Shown here piece after piece: positions 1-63,776 of a stretch of DNA of 64,000 nt. How positions within the stretch are numbered: position 1 is the first letter of the stretch; each line of letters starts with the position of its first letter. This stretch comes from Amorphochlora amoebiformis (lineage: Eukaryota; Cercozoa; Chlorarachniophyceae). Made by a program: the position numbers and the translations under genes. The stretch is taken from positions 21,540 through 85,539 of the forward strand of contig BAAHQB010000462.1 of assembly GCA_054601695.1 (NCBI GenBank). The letters are read 5' to 3'. A model generated the notes under the pieces. That model made no database searches, had not been told where the DNA came from, and was given only the letters and a program-made list of their open reading frames with translations.

Positions 1-41
1 TATATATCATATATAAATATACAACTTCCAATGAAACATAC

Positions 42-16949
<16,908 letters not shown>

Positions 16950-17466
16950 CATTTAGATATCTAGATATAAACGTTTTAATATGTAGACATTCCAGTGAAT
17001 ATTCCGAGATGTATCGATTCCTTGACACGCAGTTTGAGCGTCTACAGCAACCATTTTGGAAACAAGAACACGGAAGTTTACACTCGTTTTCGTATATCGA
17101 TATGTGCCCATATACATCTCAGCAAAGACATTTTTATCATAACGTATGTAATATGGGTCACTGACACCAACAGAGGTGTGCCTATAAGGGCGAATAGACG
17201 TCCAGAGGGCGCGAATGGGTACCTTGGCATCAGCCATCAGAATCTTGTAATGTGTGACAACAAGCAATGTCACATAGCCATTTCGAATATCAAATCACAT
17301 ACCTAACATATCAATTTTTTAGATATACAGATATCTATCTTCAGATGAACTAATATGACCGTGGAACACGTGTCTGAGCGAAGTTTTAGAGGGTATGATA
17401 GCTCCGTTGAGAAGGGTGGTGCTGACGTGCGATTCGCAATTCTCAACGAAGCCTTACCAACGCACC
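16950..17466. promoter_or_regulatory. Divergent spacer, likely bidirectional promoter (IFT56 / 17467 gene)
   Basis: 517 bp of mixed-composition unique sequence between the minus-strand IFT56 start and the plus-strand gene. I recognise no TATA or other core element. Small frames on both strands lack conserved features. Confidence 0.5.
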
Positions 17467-18185
17467 ATGCATTCTTCCATCGATATAGCAAAACGCACCA
17501 TGCATTCTTCCATCGATATAGCAACAGAGTTTCTTAAGAACCTCGTCAACCTAAACACTGACAAGCTTTCCGAAATACTCCGTGACACGGTCCCGTTTCT
17601 TCAACCCGTGGTCCCGTTTATAATCAGTCTACTCGACCGTTCCCCCTACCCCAATATCTCCATTCTGGTTCTCGTGGCCACTTGCATTGGTTATCGCTAC
17701 GTCGGAAAGAGTGACATCTACCATTGTTCTCTTGTGGGGCTTCTCACTGTCAAAAGACTAGCCAGTGTTGCGGAGAAGTCGGTGCGAACAATGACAGGGT
17801 TTTTGCATCGATTCACGTCGGCATGCTACAGTGGCCTGCGCAGCAGCAGTTGTTTTTTCAGTTCAATAGTATGTTGGTGTCATTCCACTTATGTCTGGCT
17901 GCGACATCATCGTGATATCGCCGACGGTAAGGAAGAGATCGAGTTCAGTGGAGATTGGGGGAAGGAGCACAAGCATGAAGAAGGATGGGAGGACGGCAGG
18001 CCGAGGATCAAGATAGCGCGATCGGACGAGAATGGCCACAGACTCAACCCCCCGGTCCGGCTTCACCCTGAGGATTTCCGACGACTCAAGCTGTTGATGG
18101 AGAATCACATGCGCCGGGTCGAGAATATTTGTGAGAAAGCTCTGGCAGTCAGGGGGTATGTAATTGTTGTATAGATATATTTGTA

Positions 18186-18233
<48 letters not shown>

Positions 18234-18577
18234 CATATGTATGTATGAATATGCAATATGTTCATATTATAAAACATATTTATGTATGTATGAGTGTGCA
18301 ATATGTTCATATTCTAAGATGTATTTTTATATATGAATATATATATATATATATTTATATATATGTGTGTGTGTGTTTGTGTGTGTATATATGTGTACTT
18401 TATTTATAATCATATCTATATATCCGTAGCCCGAAAAGTTCCTGCGACGAGAAAATGAACACAGCACTCTGGAAGGATCCGGAAGTTGACAAGAGCTATA
18501 GTATGGGCGAATCAATGTCTCCGGAGGGCGATCCTCTCAACGGGTGTGGGGACCTATATTTAGCGCATCATGACTAA
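17467..18577 (+). CDS. Unrecognised two-exon gene, predicted membrane segment
   Basis: Exon 1 is 17467-18155 and exon 2 is 18430-18577. The intron begins GTATGT, ends CCGTAG and is mostly microsatellite; the frame continues in phase to a TAA. The product is about 278 residues. A hydrophobic stretch near residues 40-75 (LQPVVPFIISLL, ISILVLVATCIGY) suggests one or two membrane helices, and a Cys/Ser-rich stretch follows near residue 120. A charged region (KEEIEFSGDWGKEHKHEEGW) and a basic helix follow. The start is doubled: a 33-bp tandem duplication puts in-frame ATGs at 17467 and 17500, each followed by HSSIDIA. The gene diverges from IFT56. I do not recognise the family. Confidence 0.75.
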
Positions 18578-18860
18578 GAGATGATTTGTAAACCCAACTT
18601 GCACATTTCAGCTGAGATAAGTTTGATATTTTCAAAACTCAATTCTGCGATCTGTGATTTTTTAATTTTAAATTTCCAAATTTTGTTATAAAAATTATAC
18701 AGTACAATAATTTCAATAATTGGAACTCAGAATGCATTTTGAAGAATGCAATTTGGTCATTTTTTTGATAATTTTTTTTCACTCAAGTTCAGAATGCATT
18801 CTGAGCCTCCTACGATCTGAACATCCGCCGTATCTACCTGTTACGTCATACTATGATATA

Positions 18861-18901
<41 letters not shown>

Positions 18902-18929
18902 AATATTATATATATTTTTATATATATGC

Positions 18930-18984
<55 letters not shown>

Positions 18985-19038
18985 TCATAGCACTGAGATC
19001 ATGATATATCCAATATATTTATAACTAATGGTAGGCTA

Positions 19039-19076
<38 letters not shown>

Positions 19077-19282
19077 ATATATATATATGTAAACATATAC
19101 TGGCATGTGACATACATCTATGATCATTATAGTACATATGTACATGATACAGATACTGTATCTAGTATTTAGAGCATTTATATACATCATGATATACTAT
19201 GATATACATAATATATCTTAGTATACACATATTCACATATACTGCGATATATTTATATACTAAAGTATATGTGATATATATA

Positions 19283-19338
<56 letters not shown>

Positions 19339-19379
19339 ATATATTTGTGTGTATATATGTATAAATATGGTAGTTTTTT

Positions 19380-19418
<39 letters not shown>

Positions 19419-19454
19419 TTTTATATATATATATATATATAACATATATATATA

Positions 19455-19526
<72 letters not shown>

Positions 19527-19664
19527 ATATATATATATTTATATATATATATATATATTTATGTATATATATATATATATAATATGTGATATTAATTCTA
19601 TGGTATATGCATATTTGTGCCTATGTCATGTTGTGTATATGTATATTTGCATATGTATATATAA

Positions 19665-19702
<38 letters not shown>

Positions 19703-19736
19703 GTATATTTGCATATGTATATATAAGTATATATAT
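18578..19736. other. Intergenic AT-rich region
   Basis: Non-coding A/T-rich sequence downstream of the 17467 gene, then (TA)n. It contains the perfect palindrome CAGAATGCATTCTG near 18792 and a related copy near 18728. I see no gene. Confidence 0.7.
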
Positions 19737-19995
19737 TGTTAGCGCAGTGGTATAGTAGATGGTAGTCCAAAGTTCGATTCAAGTCCGTTTGGATTATGGC
19801 AAATGATAATGACTAAATTCTCAAGAAAATTCTCGCTTAGAAGGCCTTCCCTACCTAAGGTCTTCCATTGGAAGGTCTTCCCCTCGGATGACTATTGCTA
19901 ATTCGCATGCGTAGATTACGAAATATGACGGTAGTCTAGCGATCCGACGCGTAGTTAACTAGCTATAGGTTCCGTGCTAGCTCTATGCTGTAACA
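19737..19995 (-). repeat. 3' LTR of the gag element
   Basis: 259 bp, the left copy on the plus strand. Its plus-strand left end contains TAGCGCAGTGG and GTTCGATTC, which resemble the A and B boxes (D- and T-arm regions) of a tRNA gene. They are antisense to gag and at the 3' end of the LTR in element sense. Confidence 0.92.
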
Positions 19996-20006
19996 CTCCC
20001 CCTCAA
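19996..20006 (-). promoter_or_regulatory. Polypurine tract
   Basis: The minus strand reads TTGAGGGGGAG immediately before the 3' LTR (TGTTACAGC). This is where plus-strand DNA priming occurs in LTR elements, and it fixes the element's orientation. Confidence 0.85.
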
Positions 20007-20082
20007 CGCGTAGCTCCTGCAAGTCGTTGTCTTGGCTGCGCTTTTGAGTAAGTAGTCTCATGCTCTTCCGCTGTATCGCCGC

Positions 20083-21090
20083 TCACCAATTGTAGTCGTC
20101 GTCGCTGTCGACTAGGCCGGCTGCATTGGAATCTTCATGCTCCCCCTTTTTGGTAGCCCCGGGCTTACCATGAAGTTCCCAGCAGGTCCTCTTGGTGTGC
20201 CCTTTCTTGCCGCAATGATGGCACTGCCTCACCTTGTCACGAAGCGAAGCTGTCATATCGCTCCATGTGTAATCACTCTTATGATCTTCTTTGCGTCGAA
20301 GATAGGCAGCGATCCTGCTTACGGTCTCCTGGAAGCTGATATCTTCCTTGTTCTCAAGCACCGCCATGATGGAGTCGTACTCTTGGACGTCTAGCCCGGC
20401 TAGTAGGGAGCTCACCTTACGTTTCTCAAGGAACTTGTCTCCATGTGCCTGTAGCTTGCGGATCAAGAGCTCGATCTCGCTGGCGTACTTGAGGAAATCA
20501 TTGTTGCAATCTTTAATCTGAAGATTTGCGAGCTTGCGGGACAAGTGGAGGTACTGATGCATTGTCGGTCCTTCGAACTTATCTCTAATCTTGGCCCAGA
20601 GGTAGGCTGGATCGTCCTTTCCATGTTGTAGGTAGCTGTACTTGTTTCCGAGGGTAAGTGCCAGTACTGCATGGGCTTGATCTCTCGCCTTCGCCTCGCT
20701 GGGGTCGAGTGACGAGTAGTAAGCTTTCCAGATATACTCTGGCGTAGATAGCACTTTACTCATGGAGTAGCCTTCGCAAGTCTCTGAGGAGAAGATGTTG
20801 AGATGCTCAAAGGTTTGGTAGGATGCAGCATCGATTTGGTGCTTCTTCTCCTGGGCCTTGGACTTCTTCTTGCTCTTCTTCCGGGACTTCATCACGGGCT
20901 TGAATGGTGTCTCTGGTTCGGAGTCTGGCTCGAGTGAAGGCATCTTAGGGGCGACGGGGACTTCGAAAGCCTGAGCGAACCCGACAGCACGGAACATGTT
21001 CTTCACTCGTAGGCGGTAGTCCTCATAGTCACTCTTGCTAAGATTGATCTTCGTGGAGAGGGCCAGTAGGTCCTTAATGCTGAGGCTCAT
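20083..21090 (-). CDS. gag: Copia-type Gag with zinc knuckle
   Basis: 335 residues. The central region (about 110-265), with YIWKAYYSSLDPSEAKARD, YLWAKIRDKFEG and the YLHLSRKLANLQI segment, has the layout of copia-type gag polypeptides (UBN2-like). A single CCHC knuckle, CHHCGKKGHTKRTC, lies at about 288-301. A basic segment (KSRKKSKKKSK) is near residue 70. The frame stops at DSDDDYNW, about where a copia polyprotein would enter protease (D-S-G). The cut therefore falls near the Gag/protease border. The frame is intact and next to a young LTR pair, so it is probably expressed. Confidence 0.93.
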   Translation of the reverse strand: MSLSIKDLLALSTKINLSKSDYEDYRLRVKNMFRAVGFAQAFEVPVAPKMPSLEPDSEPETPFKPVMKSRKKSKKKSKAQEKKHQIDAASYQTFEHLNIFSSETCEGYSMSKVLSTPEYIWKAYYSSLDPSEAKARDQAHAVLALTLGNKYSYLQHGKDDPAYLWAKIRDKFEGPTMHQYLHLSRKLANLQIKDCNNDFLKYASEIELLIRKLQAHGDKFLEKRKVSSLLAGLDVQEYDSIMAVLENKEDISFQETVSRIAAYLRRKEDHKSDYTWSDMTASLRDKVRQCHHCGKKGHTKRTCWELHGKPGATKKGEHEDSNAAGLVDSDDDYNW

Positions 21091-21094
21091 AACC
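21083..21094 (-). promoter_or_regulatory. Candidate tRNA primer-binding site overlapping the gag start
   Basis: Directly after the 5' LTR the minus strand reads GGTTATGAGCCT. This resembles the initiator-Met PBS TGGTATCAGAGC of copia elements with small differences, and the gag ATG lies inside it. Confidence 0.45.
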
Positions 21095-21348
21095 TGTTAG
21101 CGCAGTGGTATAGTAGATGGTAGTCCAAAGTTCGATTCAAGTCCGTTTGGATTATGGCAAATGATAATGACTAAATTCTCAAGAAAATTCTCGCTTAGAA
21201 GGCCTTCCCTACCTAAGGTCTTCCATTGGAAGGTCTTCCCCTCGGATGACTATTGCTAATTCGCATGCGTAGATTACGAATATGACGGTAGTCTAGCGAT
21301 CCGACGCGTAGTTAACTAGCTATAGGTTCCGTGCTAGCTCTATGCTGT

Positions 21349-21352
<4 letters not shown>
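21095..21352 (-). repeat. 5' LTR of the gag element
   Basis: 258 bp, differing from the other LTR by a single A. In element sense it ends CACTGCGCTAACA, four bases before the gag start codon. Confidence 0.92.
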
Positions 21353-21410
<58 letters not shown>

Positions 21411-21426
21411 ATATATATATTATATA

Positions 21427-21467
<41 letters not shown>

Positions 21468-21640
21468 GTGTGTGTGTGTACGTACATGTATGTGTGTATA
21501 CAAATAAGTTATCCATGATTCTGAAGTAAGCATAACTGACACTATGTTCATTTGATTTGGAGCAAGCTTGACCAAATAGCTCATAACTACTAACCCACAG
21601 CACTATTCGCTTAGCTACAACTTTCAAATCTCTTAGGAGT
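21353..21640. other. TA microsatellite and unique 3' flank of the TTC33-like gene
   Basis: About 120 bp of (TA)n follows the LTR. Unique sequence from about 21500 probably contains the 3' UTR of the minus-strand TPR gene. I see no other gene. Confidence 0.6.
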
Positions 21641-22658
21641 TCAATCCTTTCTGTCATAACCATTCGACCCTCCCTCACCCTTTCCCTCCACTCCCTGCCA
21701 ACCCTCTCCCTCAGCGTTCATGGTCATCCGTGCGATGGTATTCCTAGCCCTCCACACTTCCACATCCCCCGAGGCCGCATAATTACCGGTCCCACCTTGT
21801 TTTGTGGTTTTCTCTTCTCCCTGCGATTCGCATTGTTTGAGCTTTTGTGCAATGGTTTTCGCTTCTTGGAGCTCAAGAGATATCTCAGGCACGAGGGTGG
21901 AGTATTTCTTAGTTTTTTTGGAGAGGACGTGAGCGGCTGAGAGTGAGTGTTGTTAGATTTATGAGGTAGATTTGGAGGAAAACACAAATGTATGCACTGA
22001 GATACCTTGGAACGATTGGACAGCCATGTCCAGCTCCCCGTGGTTAAGCTGTGCTCGCGCAAGGGTCAACAGTCCATGGGGATTGCTCATGTCACTCTAA
22101 TTTACCAGGTATAACATCATTAAGGGTTTGGGTTGAAATTGCATTTAGCGTAGGGTTGGGTTAGGTTGAGGGCTAGGAGCACATAGAAAGTAATCTAAGA
22201 TGGTGTTTCTGATACAAAAGCGTCCCAATTACCTTCACGGCATTCTCTGCCGCCACAATCGCATCAAACGTCCGATTCATCTCCAGCAGCACCTGTGCGC
22301 ACTGCTCGTACAATACCGCGCGCCGACGCCCTTCTCCTTCACCCTCGACTTTCTTCTGCTCTTCCTCTCGTAGTGGCAACGACGCTCCACAAAGTTGAAG
22401 CGCGCGGTTCCAACGATTCAGTGCGTGCTCAAACTTCCCTTCCTCGGCGAATGACACACCCTCTTCATCCAGCTTGTCGATCATGCGGAGACGTGCAGGC
22501 TCCATGCGAGATCTCTTGGATCTCCCTCGATCTTCGTCGCTTTTCGATGATTGGAACGCAGTCATGGCGGTAGAAGAAGGCCTAAGCCTTTTAACGGAGC
22601 GCTTGATTGTGAAATTCATTGGCGGGAGGGTTGTTTCGTCTGGGAAGAATATATGCAT
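21641..22658 (-). CDS. TTC33: TTC33-like tetratricopeptide repeat protein, three exons
   Basis: Exons are 22658-22233, 22096-22006 and 21936-21641, with introns of 136 and 69 bp (GTAATT..TTAG and GTATCT..TCAG). Phases agree and give about 270 residues. The first TPR unit is FEHALNRWNRALQL, then YEQCAQVLLEMNRTFDAIVA and AENAVK. Exon 2 encodes LLTLARAQLNHGELDMAVQS and joins to FQAAHVLSKKTKKYST. This order (ALRRW..AIQL, YE..QVL, AA..AV, TLGRAQL..GE..AI.SF) matches TTC33 from memory. The TTC33 function is poorly defined. The C-terminus is Glu/Gly-rich and not conserved. An internal Met 13 residues in is an alternative start. The introns here are short and free of microsatellite. Confidence 0.85.
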
Positions 22659-22836
22659 CCGAAAGGTCAGACTAGTTTTTCAACAAATAGGCTATACAAA
22701 AAAAAAAAAATTATTCCTTGAAATGACATGGAAGAACCTTGCTAATCCAAAATAGGCTCTCTCCAGACGCCTTGGAAATGGGAGCCGGTCGAAAGGCGAA
22801 ATTTTCTTTTGGCCGGACCCCAAATTTGGATTCCGG
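22659..22836. promoter_or_regulatory. Divergent spacer, likely bidirectional promoter
   Basis: 178 bp between the minus-strand TTC33-like gene and the plus-strand coiled-coil gene. It contains GGGAGCCGGTCGAAAGGCGA and TTGGCCGGACC. No TATA box is obvious. Confidence 0.5.
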
Positions 22837-23821
22837 ATGGAAGTAGCCGACATTTTTTCCACGGTACTCAAAACTGTGGGTGCTGCCTCAACGGCTCTCG
22901 AACTGAACCTTCAACCCACAATAATGGCGTCTATCTCGAGCAAACCTGGAATTTCACCTTCTGTCGATTCACCGAAGACTAAAGCCATCGGAGTTCGGGG
23001 CACTCCTGTCACGAAAAAGTACGAGGACAAGCCTATTCGCGTGCATCATACACCATTTCGAGTTCGCGTTCAGAGGGCCATCGCTGACGACTACAGGGGT
23101 ATAAAACCCCTTCCTCACTGGAAGCACAGTTTATCTTACTTTAGGATCTGTATACTTAGCGAAGGTAGAGGAATCCTCGCCCAACCGGGAAGAGCACAGG
23201 GATGAGGAGAACATCAGTCCGCTGAAAGATGTGACAATACATGTAGGGAATCTAGACGACCGAAATTTACAGATGAAGGTAATAGTATGGCCGCAAATTG
23301 GACTCCCGCAGATAGATATTAATACCATATTTCACAGGTAGACAGCGCTAAGCTGGCCTTGGAGGCCCAGCGACGCATGACCGGAAAGGTTCCCCGTCGC
23401 GTATTCCTCCGCAGCGAATCCAAAAAGCAGATGAAAATCGAGGAAATTCAAGAGGTCTTCCAAGAGGAAATCCCGGAAGAAAACTCTGAGATCCTGAGAC
23501 TTCGGAGGAGGATTCAGGATCTCGAGAAGCAGCTAGGTGAGAAAGACGCGCTGATCGTCAAGTTCCAAAAGTCTCATGACGTTGAGCTAGCGGAGAAGGA
23601 GGGTATGATTGCACAAGTGGAGGCGGATTTTAAACAACAGCTCGTGCAGATTCGTAAGACTCACGAAACTCGGATGGGGACGATTCGCGCACAGGTTGAG
23701 GCCTACAACGCAGAGCTGGACATAAAGGAGGAAGAGTTACGACGAGCCGGTTGGATCACTCAACCTTATCCTAACACTAACCATAGGTCCTAGCTTTGGG
23801 ATTAAACAGTACATGCAACTC

Positions 23822-23865
<44 letters not shown>

Positions 23866-24223
23866 ATATCAATATATATCTATATATCGAAATGTAATAT
23901 ATATATATATATATATGTATAATTTATATACATATAAATGTAACATCAGGTATCGAACACAAGCGCATGCAAGAGAAAATCAGCTCACTGGAGCATCAGC
24001 TGAGCTCGACGAATGAGCAAAAAGGTGTTGATTTATCACTAGATGTTCATTCCTCAGAGCTCTGAATATATTTCCATTAGAGTTGGGCCGTCGCAGCTCG
24101 ACGAAAGGGCCAGAGCTACCAGATATACAGCACCAGTACAAGGATACGGAATCCACGAAGGCGAAAATGCTACCAGTCAAGGTTTCTCCTCACGATTATC
24201 CAGCGCGCAGGATGCAAGCTTAA
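22837..24223 (+). CDS. Five-exon coiled-coil protein, family not recognised
   Basis: Exons are 22837-23098, 23145-23278, 23338-23749, 23950-24024 and 24081-24223. Phases agree throughout and give 341 residues ending in TAA. Introns are 46, 59, 200 and 56 bp; only the third carries (TA)n. Its donor, G|GTTGGA, is weak. The first 90 residues are low complexity with a basic patch (PFRVRVQRAIADDYR). From about residue 165 to 295 the protein is a charged heptad-rich coiled coil (ILRLRRRIQDLEKQLGEKDA, VELAEKEGMIAQVEADFKQQ, IEHKRMQEKISSLEHQL). An in-frame ATG at 22924 is an alternative start. It is probably a scaffold or cytoskeletal protein, but I do not recognise it. Confidence 0.85.
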
Positions 24224-24606
24224 GCGCGAAGGAATATATATGTATATATATATATATATATTTATTTATTTATTTATTTGTACACATCTGTGTGAATGAT
24301 CAGATACAAAGAAAGTTTACGTGTGAAAAAATCTGAGAAAAACTTTATAGATACAAATACATACATGTGCAAAAAATATATAATATGTCAGGATGAGGAT
24401 AAGGATATCGGTTGCACAGCGTGCTCTATAATGTAACTCATCACATTATTGGGCAGGCCTGAATAAGTCTCAAGTCTCCCAAGCCTTCAACCAGCGTTCT
24501 AACAGGTTTAGGTGTCGAGTTCCATGTGCTGCAAGTTGTACAGTATAATGGTTATACTGAAGCATTAAACAAATACTAGAAATGAGATATGCTATTATCA
24601 TATATG

Positions 24607-24654
<48 letters not shown>

Positions 24655-25562
24655 TATATAGTCTAGATAGTATCTAGAGTATATTAGATATATGTAGATA
24701 TATAATTATCTAGCTATATAGATTATCTAGAATTATCTAGATTATATCTAGTATATTTATCAAGTTCATATAAATCTAGATATATATCTAGATATATGTA
24801 TGGTATAAGTACTAGAAGTATAGACTAGATAGAGAGACTCTAGAGACTAGAGAGAGGGAGATTACTAGATTATACCTAGTATATGCTCTAGACACTAGAG
24901 ACACTAGTAGTCACACTACTCTAGTAGATATAGAATCTATTATAGATATTGTACTAGATATAATCTATAGTCTAGATAGTATATCTACTAGTATCTAGAG
25001 ACTATCTACAGTCTAGACAGTATCCGAAGTAATGTATATGTGTATTGTAGACTAGTAGTGTATCTAGTATTATGTCTAGTAGGTGTTATACATCTAGACA
25101 TGTCTGCAGTAGCTCACTGAGTTGTAGCTTGGTACTACCTAGACTAGACTAGCTAGCTAGTACTCTCTAGCTCTAGAGTACTACCAGTAGACTATTAACT
25201 AGTTGAATTAACTCTATTAATTCACTAGATTCTGTGTAGATTCTTATTCTTAAAAAATTAATTTAATTATTGTAACAGTGACTAACACTGGAGAACAATG
25301 TCGTAAATTTAAAACCGTTGTCTTGAGACCCTAGCCTCAGTAACCGTACAAATATATAATTATTCTAGTTATTATCTAGTACAACTGTACAACATGTATG
25401 AATTGTGAACGTTACTTAATTTCAAATAAGTCGATTTGATATCGCGCTAGCACAACTATCATACTCTTGCCAGTCGACTTCGCAAATATATACTAAATAT
25501 CTAGGATATAGGCTGTGGCTATCTATCGGTTTCGTTAGATTGATACCTGGTTTATAAATATG
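24224..25562. other. Convergent intergenic region, rich in CTAG
   Basis: Lies between the 3' ends of the coiled-coil gene and the 42743 gene. From about 24660 to 25250 the tetranucleotide CTAG and the hexamer TCTAGA recur far above expectation, without a regular period. I see no gene. Confidence 0.6.
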
Positions 25563-42743
<17,181 letters not shown>

Positions 42744-42751
42744 ATAGACCT

Positions 42752-42842
<91 letters not shown>

Positions 42843-42917
42843 ATGTATATATACATAAATAAATAATATTTCATATATGCAATATGCACACATGTAAATA
42901 AATAAATTTGTGTATTC

Positions 42918-42978
<61 letters not shown>

Positions 42979-43117
42979 AAATGTGTATTTATATATATAC
43001 ACACACATGTACACACATACATACACACGCACATATATTGTGTGTGTGTGTGTGTACGTTCATGTGTGGAACATACAAACGTATTAAATACATAACATAC
43101 ATATATATATATATATA

Positions 43118-43172
<55 letters not shown>

Positions 43173-43603
43173 ACACATGTATACATGTAATAATAGACAT
43201 ATACATAGGTATGTATATTATACATCCATGAATATGTATAATTAAATAGTACTATACATCAAACCCACACAAATGTCAACCTCACTCACCCTTTTTCCCC
43301 CCTCCCCTCCCCTCTGTTTATCTCTCCTCCCCCCCTCCCCATAGGCCCCACACGCACTATATATGTCCGTCTAGTTTGAAAATATTTATTCAATCCCCCC
43401 CCCCCCCCCCCCTCCCTCTCAAAACATCGCCGAGGGAAGGGGTCTGTCACCGGACGTCCATGACCAGCATACCGATAAATTATTATTCTATTACAGGTGC
43501 GTGACTTTGCCCTTTGTCACACTTTCTCGGAACCCAATGAACCTTTTTTTAACACCGAATCCCGGGATTACATGACCAAACCCCGGAATCCCCGTGAGTG
43601 ACA
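42744..43603. promoter_or_regulatory. Divergent spacer with CCCGGGATTAC module and poly-C
   Basis: Lies between the minus gene starting at 42743 and the plus gene at 43604. It includes (CA/TG)n, C-rich runs (43291-43345 and an 18-base run of C at about 43396-43413) and, at 43556-43598, CGAATCCCGGGATTAC then CCCCGGAATCCCCGTG just before the ATG. Confidence 0.55.
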
Positions 43604-46721
<3,118 letters not shown>

Positions 46722-46953
46722 TGTGCACAGGTAACAAAAAAAATGCTTCTCAAGGCGAAGCGAAAGCGCGCTCTTAAGTGGAAAAAAGAGAAAGAAGAGG
46801 CCAACTTCAAGTACTTCCACTGACGTACTCACTTCCACTGACCTACTCAATTGAATTTGCATGTAGTTTTTTTTTTTATTTTTAAAAATAGTATTCTTAA
46901 GTTACGATCAATTCTTGAATTGAATAATATTCTGAGTATTTTGATGATACAAA

Positions 46954-47003
<50 letters not shown>

Positions 47004-47869
47004 CATATATATATATTTTTACATACATACACACACACACACATCTAGATATGGCCATACTACTAGTACTATGATATCTAGTATATCAATTACTATATAT
47101 CTATATATATATATATATATGTATATCTAGAAAAACTAGATATACTTTGATTTTTACCTTTATTTTAACAATCTAGACTCAGTTGGTGCCAGTAGTATAT
47201 ATACACTCCAGACCATGATAGTATTAAATCCGCTAGTCTAGCTGAGTTAATTCGATCGAACTAGTACTAGAGTAACTGAGTAACTGGATTCTGGAGATTC
47301 TAGACGAGATTTTAGACTGATTAAATCCGTTCTAAACTATAGCTATAGTTCCGCATTATCATAACCTTTAGAACCCTAGAGAACCTCTAGAACCCTAGCC
47401 AATTTATCTGGATGATCTACATGATATCACTAAACCCTAGAAACCATGAGTCAACATAATAAGTTTAATGGAAAAGTTCATCGAGTTGAAGGCAAAGTTT
47501 AAGACCAGACCGATGATAATAATCAATTAAAATTTTTTTTTTCAATGTGTTAGTCTCAGCGAGTCGGCATCGGTCGATGTACACGTGTGGCTCTAAAACT
47601 AAATATATAGCTGGATAGCATGCAGAATTATGCGGCCACAACACCTGCGACTCGCTTCTTGTCGGACAATTTCTAATGATATTTATATCATATGCAAATT
47701 GGTGTTGTGGGTTCCTTATATATATTATGTTACACGAATATGTACATGAATGTATAATTAAATAAACATATCTGTATGTATGTATATTATATGTGTATAC
47801 ATATGTATATATATATATATATGTATATATTATATGTGTGTATATGTATATGTATGTGTATGTATATAT
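46722..47869. other. Convergent intergenic region
   Basis: Lies between the 3' ends of the 43604 gene and VPS20. It includes a CTAG-rich stretch (47041-47420) like that at 24660-25250, and unique AT-rich sequence from 47430 to 47700. A 26-codon Lys-rich frame at 46743 is too short to call. Confidence 0.6.
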
Positions 47870-54753
<6,884 letters not shown>

Positions 54754-55120
54754 TTCGCTCACTGGAGGCGGGTGCCAGCTTACGGAACCTAGGAGGTTGT
54801 TTTCCCGAATCCCGGGAATCCCCCGTGGATCCCGGAAAACCCCGGGATTACGACCCAGCAATATTTTCGAGTCAAAAACAGTAAATTTATTGCTGGGATT
54901 CCGAAGTATCTCAGATTAGGTGAATCCACCAGAATATTGCCCCGCTACATCGATAATCGACCAGTATAGCCGGACCTCCAACCTGTCGAGCTCTTTGGAA
55001 TAGCTTCGCACCATCCAAACGCCCCCTTGCCCCTTCGCCTACCACCCATAATATCGGGGTATATGAAGTCGAAAAGAAGTAGGGAAATTCTTCCGGGAAA
55101 CTTTAGGAATTCGGCTAAAT
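54754..55120. promoter_or_regulatory. Divergent spacer, bidirectional promoter of VPS20 and the 55121 gene
   Basis: 367 bp of GC-balanced unique sequence. At 54804-54856 it has CGAATCCCGGGAATCCCCCG, then CCCCGGGATTACGACC. This is closely related to the module in front of the 43604 gene. Confidence 0.6.
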
Positions 55121-63449
<8,329 letters not shown>

Positions 63450-63469
63450 AAGCTATATAACCCCTAAAC

Positions 63470-63776
63470 TACCAATGGGAATACGCTAGTCCGACGTATA
63501 GATAGACAAACCACCAAAATGTCGCATCTCACGTGACCGTGCATGACGTCACGTAACTGAGCATGAGACTGTTTGGTGACCGTGCATCTCGTCACGTAAC
63601 TGAGCATGAGACCATTTTGTGACCGTGCATGACGTCACGCAATTACGCATAATTTTTAAGTGACACGTGTACAGGTTGTTAATGGACTTAAGACGCTCAT
63701 AATCTAACTTGTTTGACCCATATGGGTGAACACTAAATAACGTGTTTCTAGTGATACTATAGCGCTGCGCTACCAA
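63470..63776 (+). mobile_element. Solo-LTR-like element C with tandem CRE-like units
   Basis: Ends ACTATAGCGCTGCGCTACCA, close to the ACTATACCACTGCGCTAACA end of the gag-element LTR in element sense. Its centre holds three tandem units of about 48 bp (GTGACCGTGCATGACGTCACG, 20-base core with TGACGTCA; AACTGAGCATGAGAC). The left boundary is uncertain. Confidence 0.55.

Larger units (their letters stand above)
19737..21352 (-). mobile_element. Compact copia-type LTR element with gag only (TR-GAG-like)
   Basis: 1616 bp bounded by direct repeats of 259 bp (19737-19995) and 258 bp (21095-21352). The repeats differ by one A in a run at 19921-19923 and have TGTTA/TAACA ends, so the insertion is young. 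Read on the minus strand the order is LTR, primer-binding-like site, gag, polypurine tract, LTR. There is no protease, integrase, reverse transcriptase or RNase H, so movement would need enzymes from a related full element. Both flanks are (TA)n, which hides any target-site duplication; ATATAT is present on both sides. Terminal-repeat elements with only gag are known from plants (TR-GAG); this resembles them. Confidence 0.92.

Noticed and set aside
19737-19800. A functional tRNA gene in the LTR
   Set aside because: D- and T-arm-like segments are present, but I cannot form an acceptor stem or an anticodon arm. It is reported only as tRNA-like.
46743-46823. Lys-rich 26-codon frame after the 43604 gene
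   Set aside because: Too short, lying downstream of a stop codon, with no partner exon.
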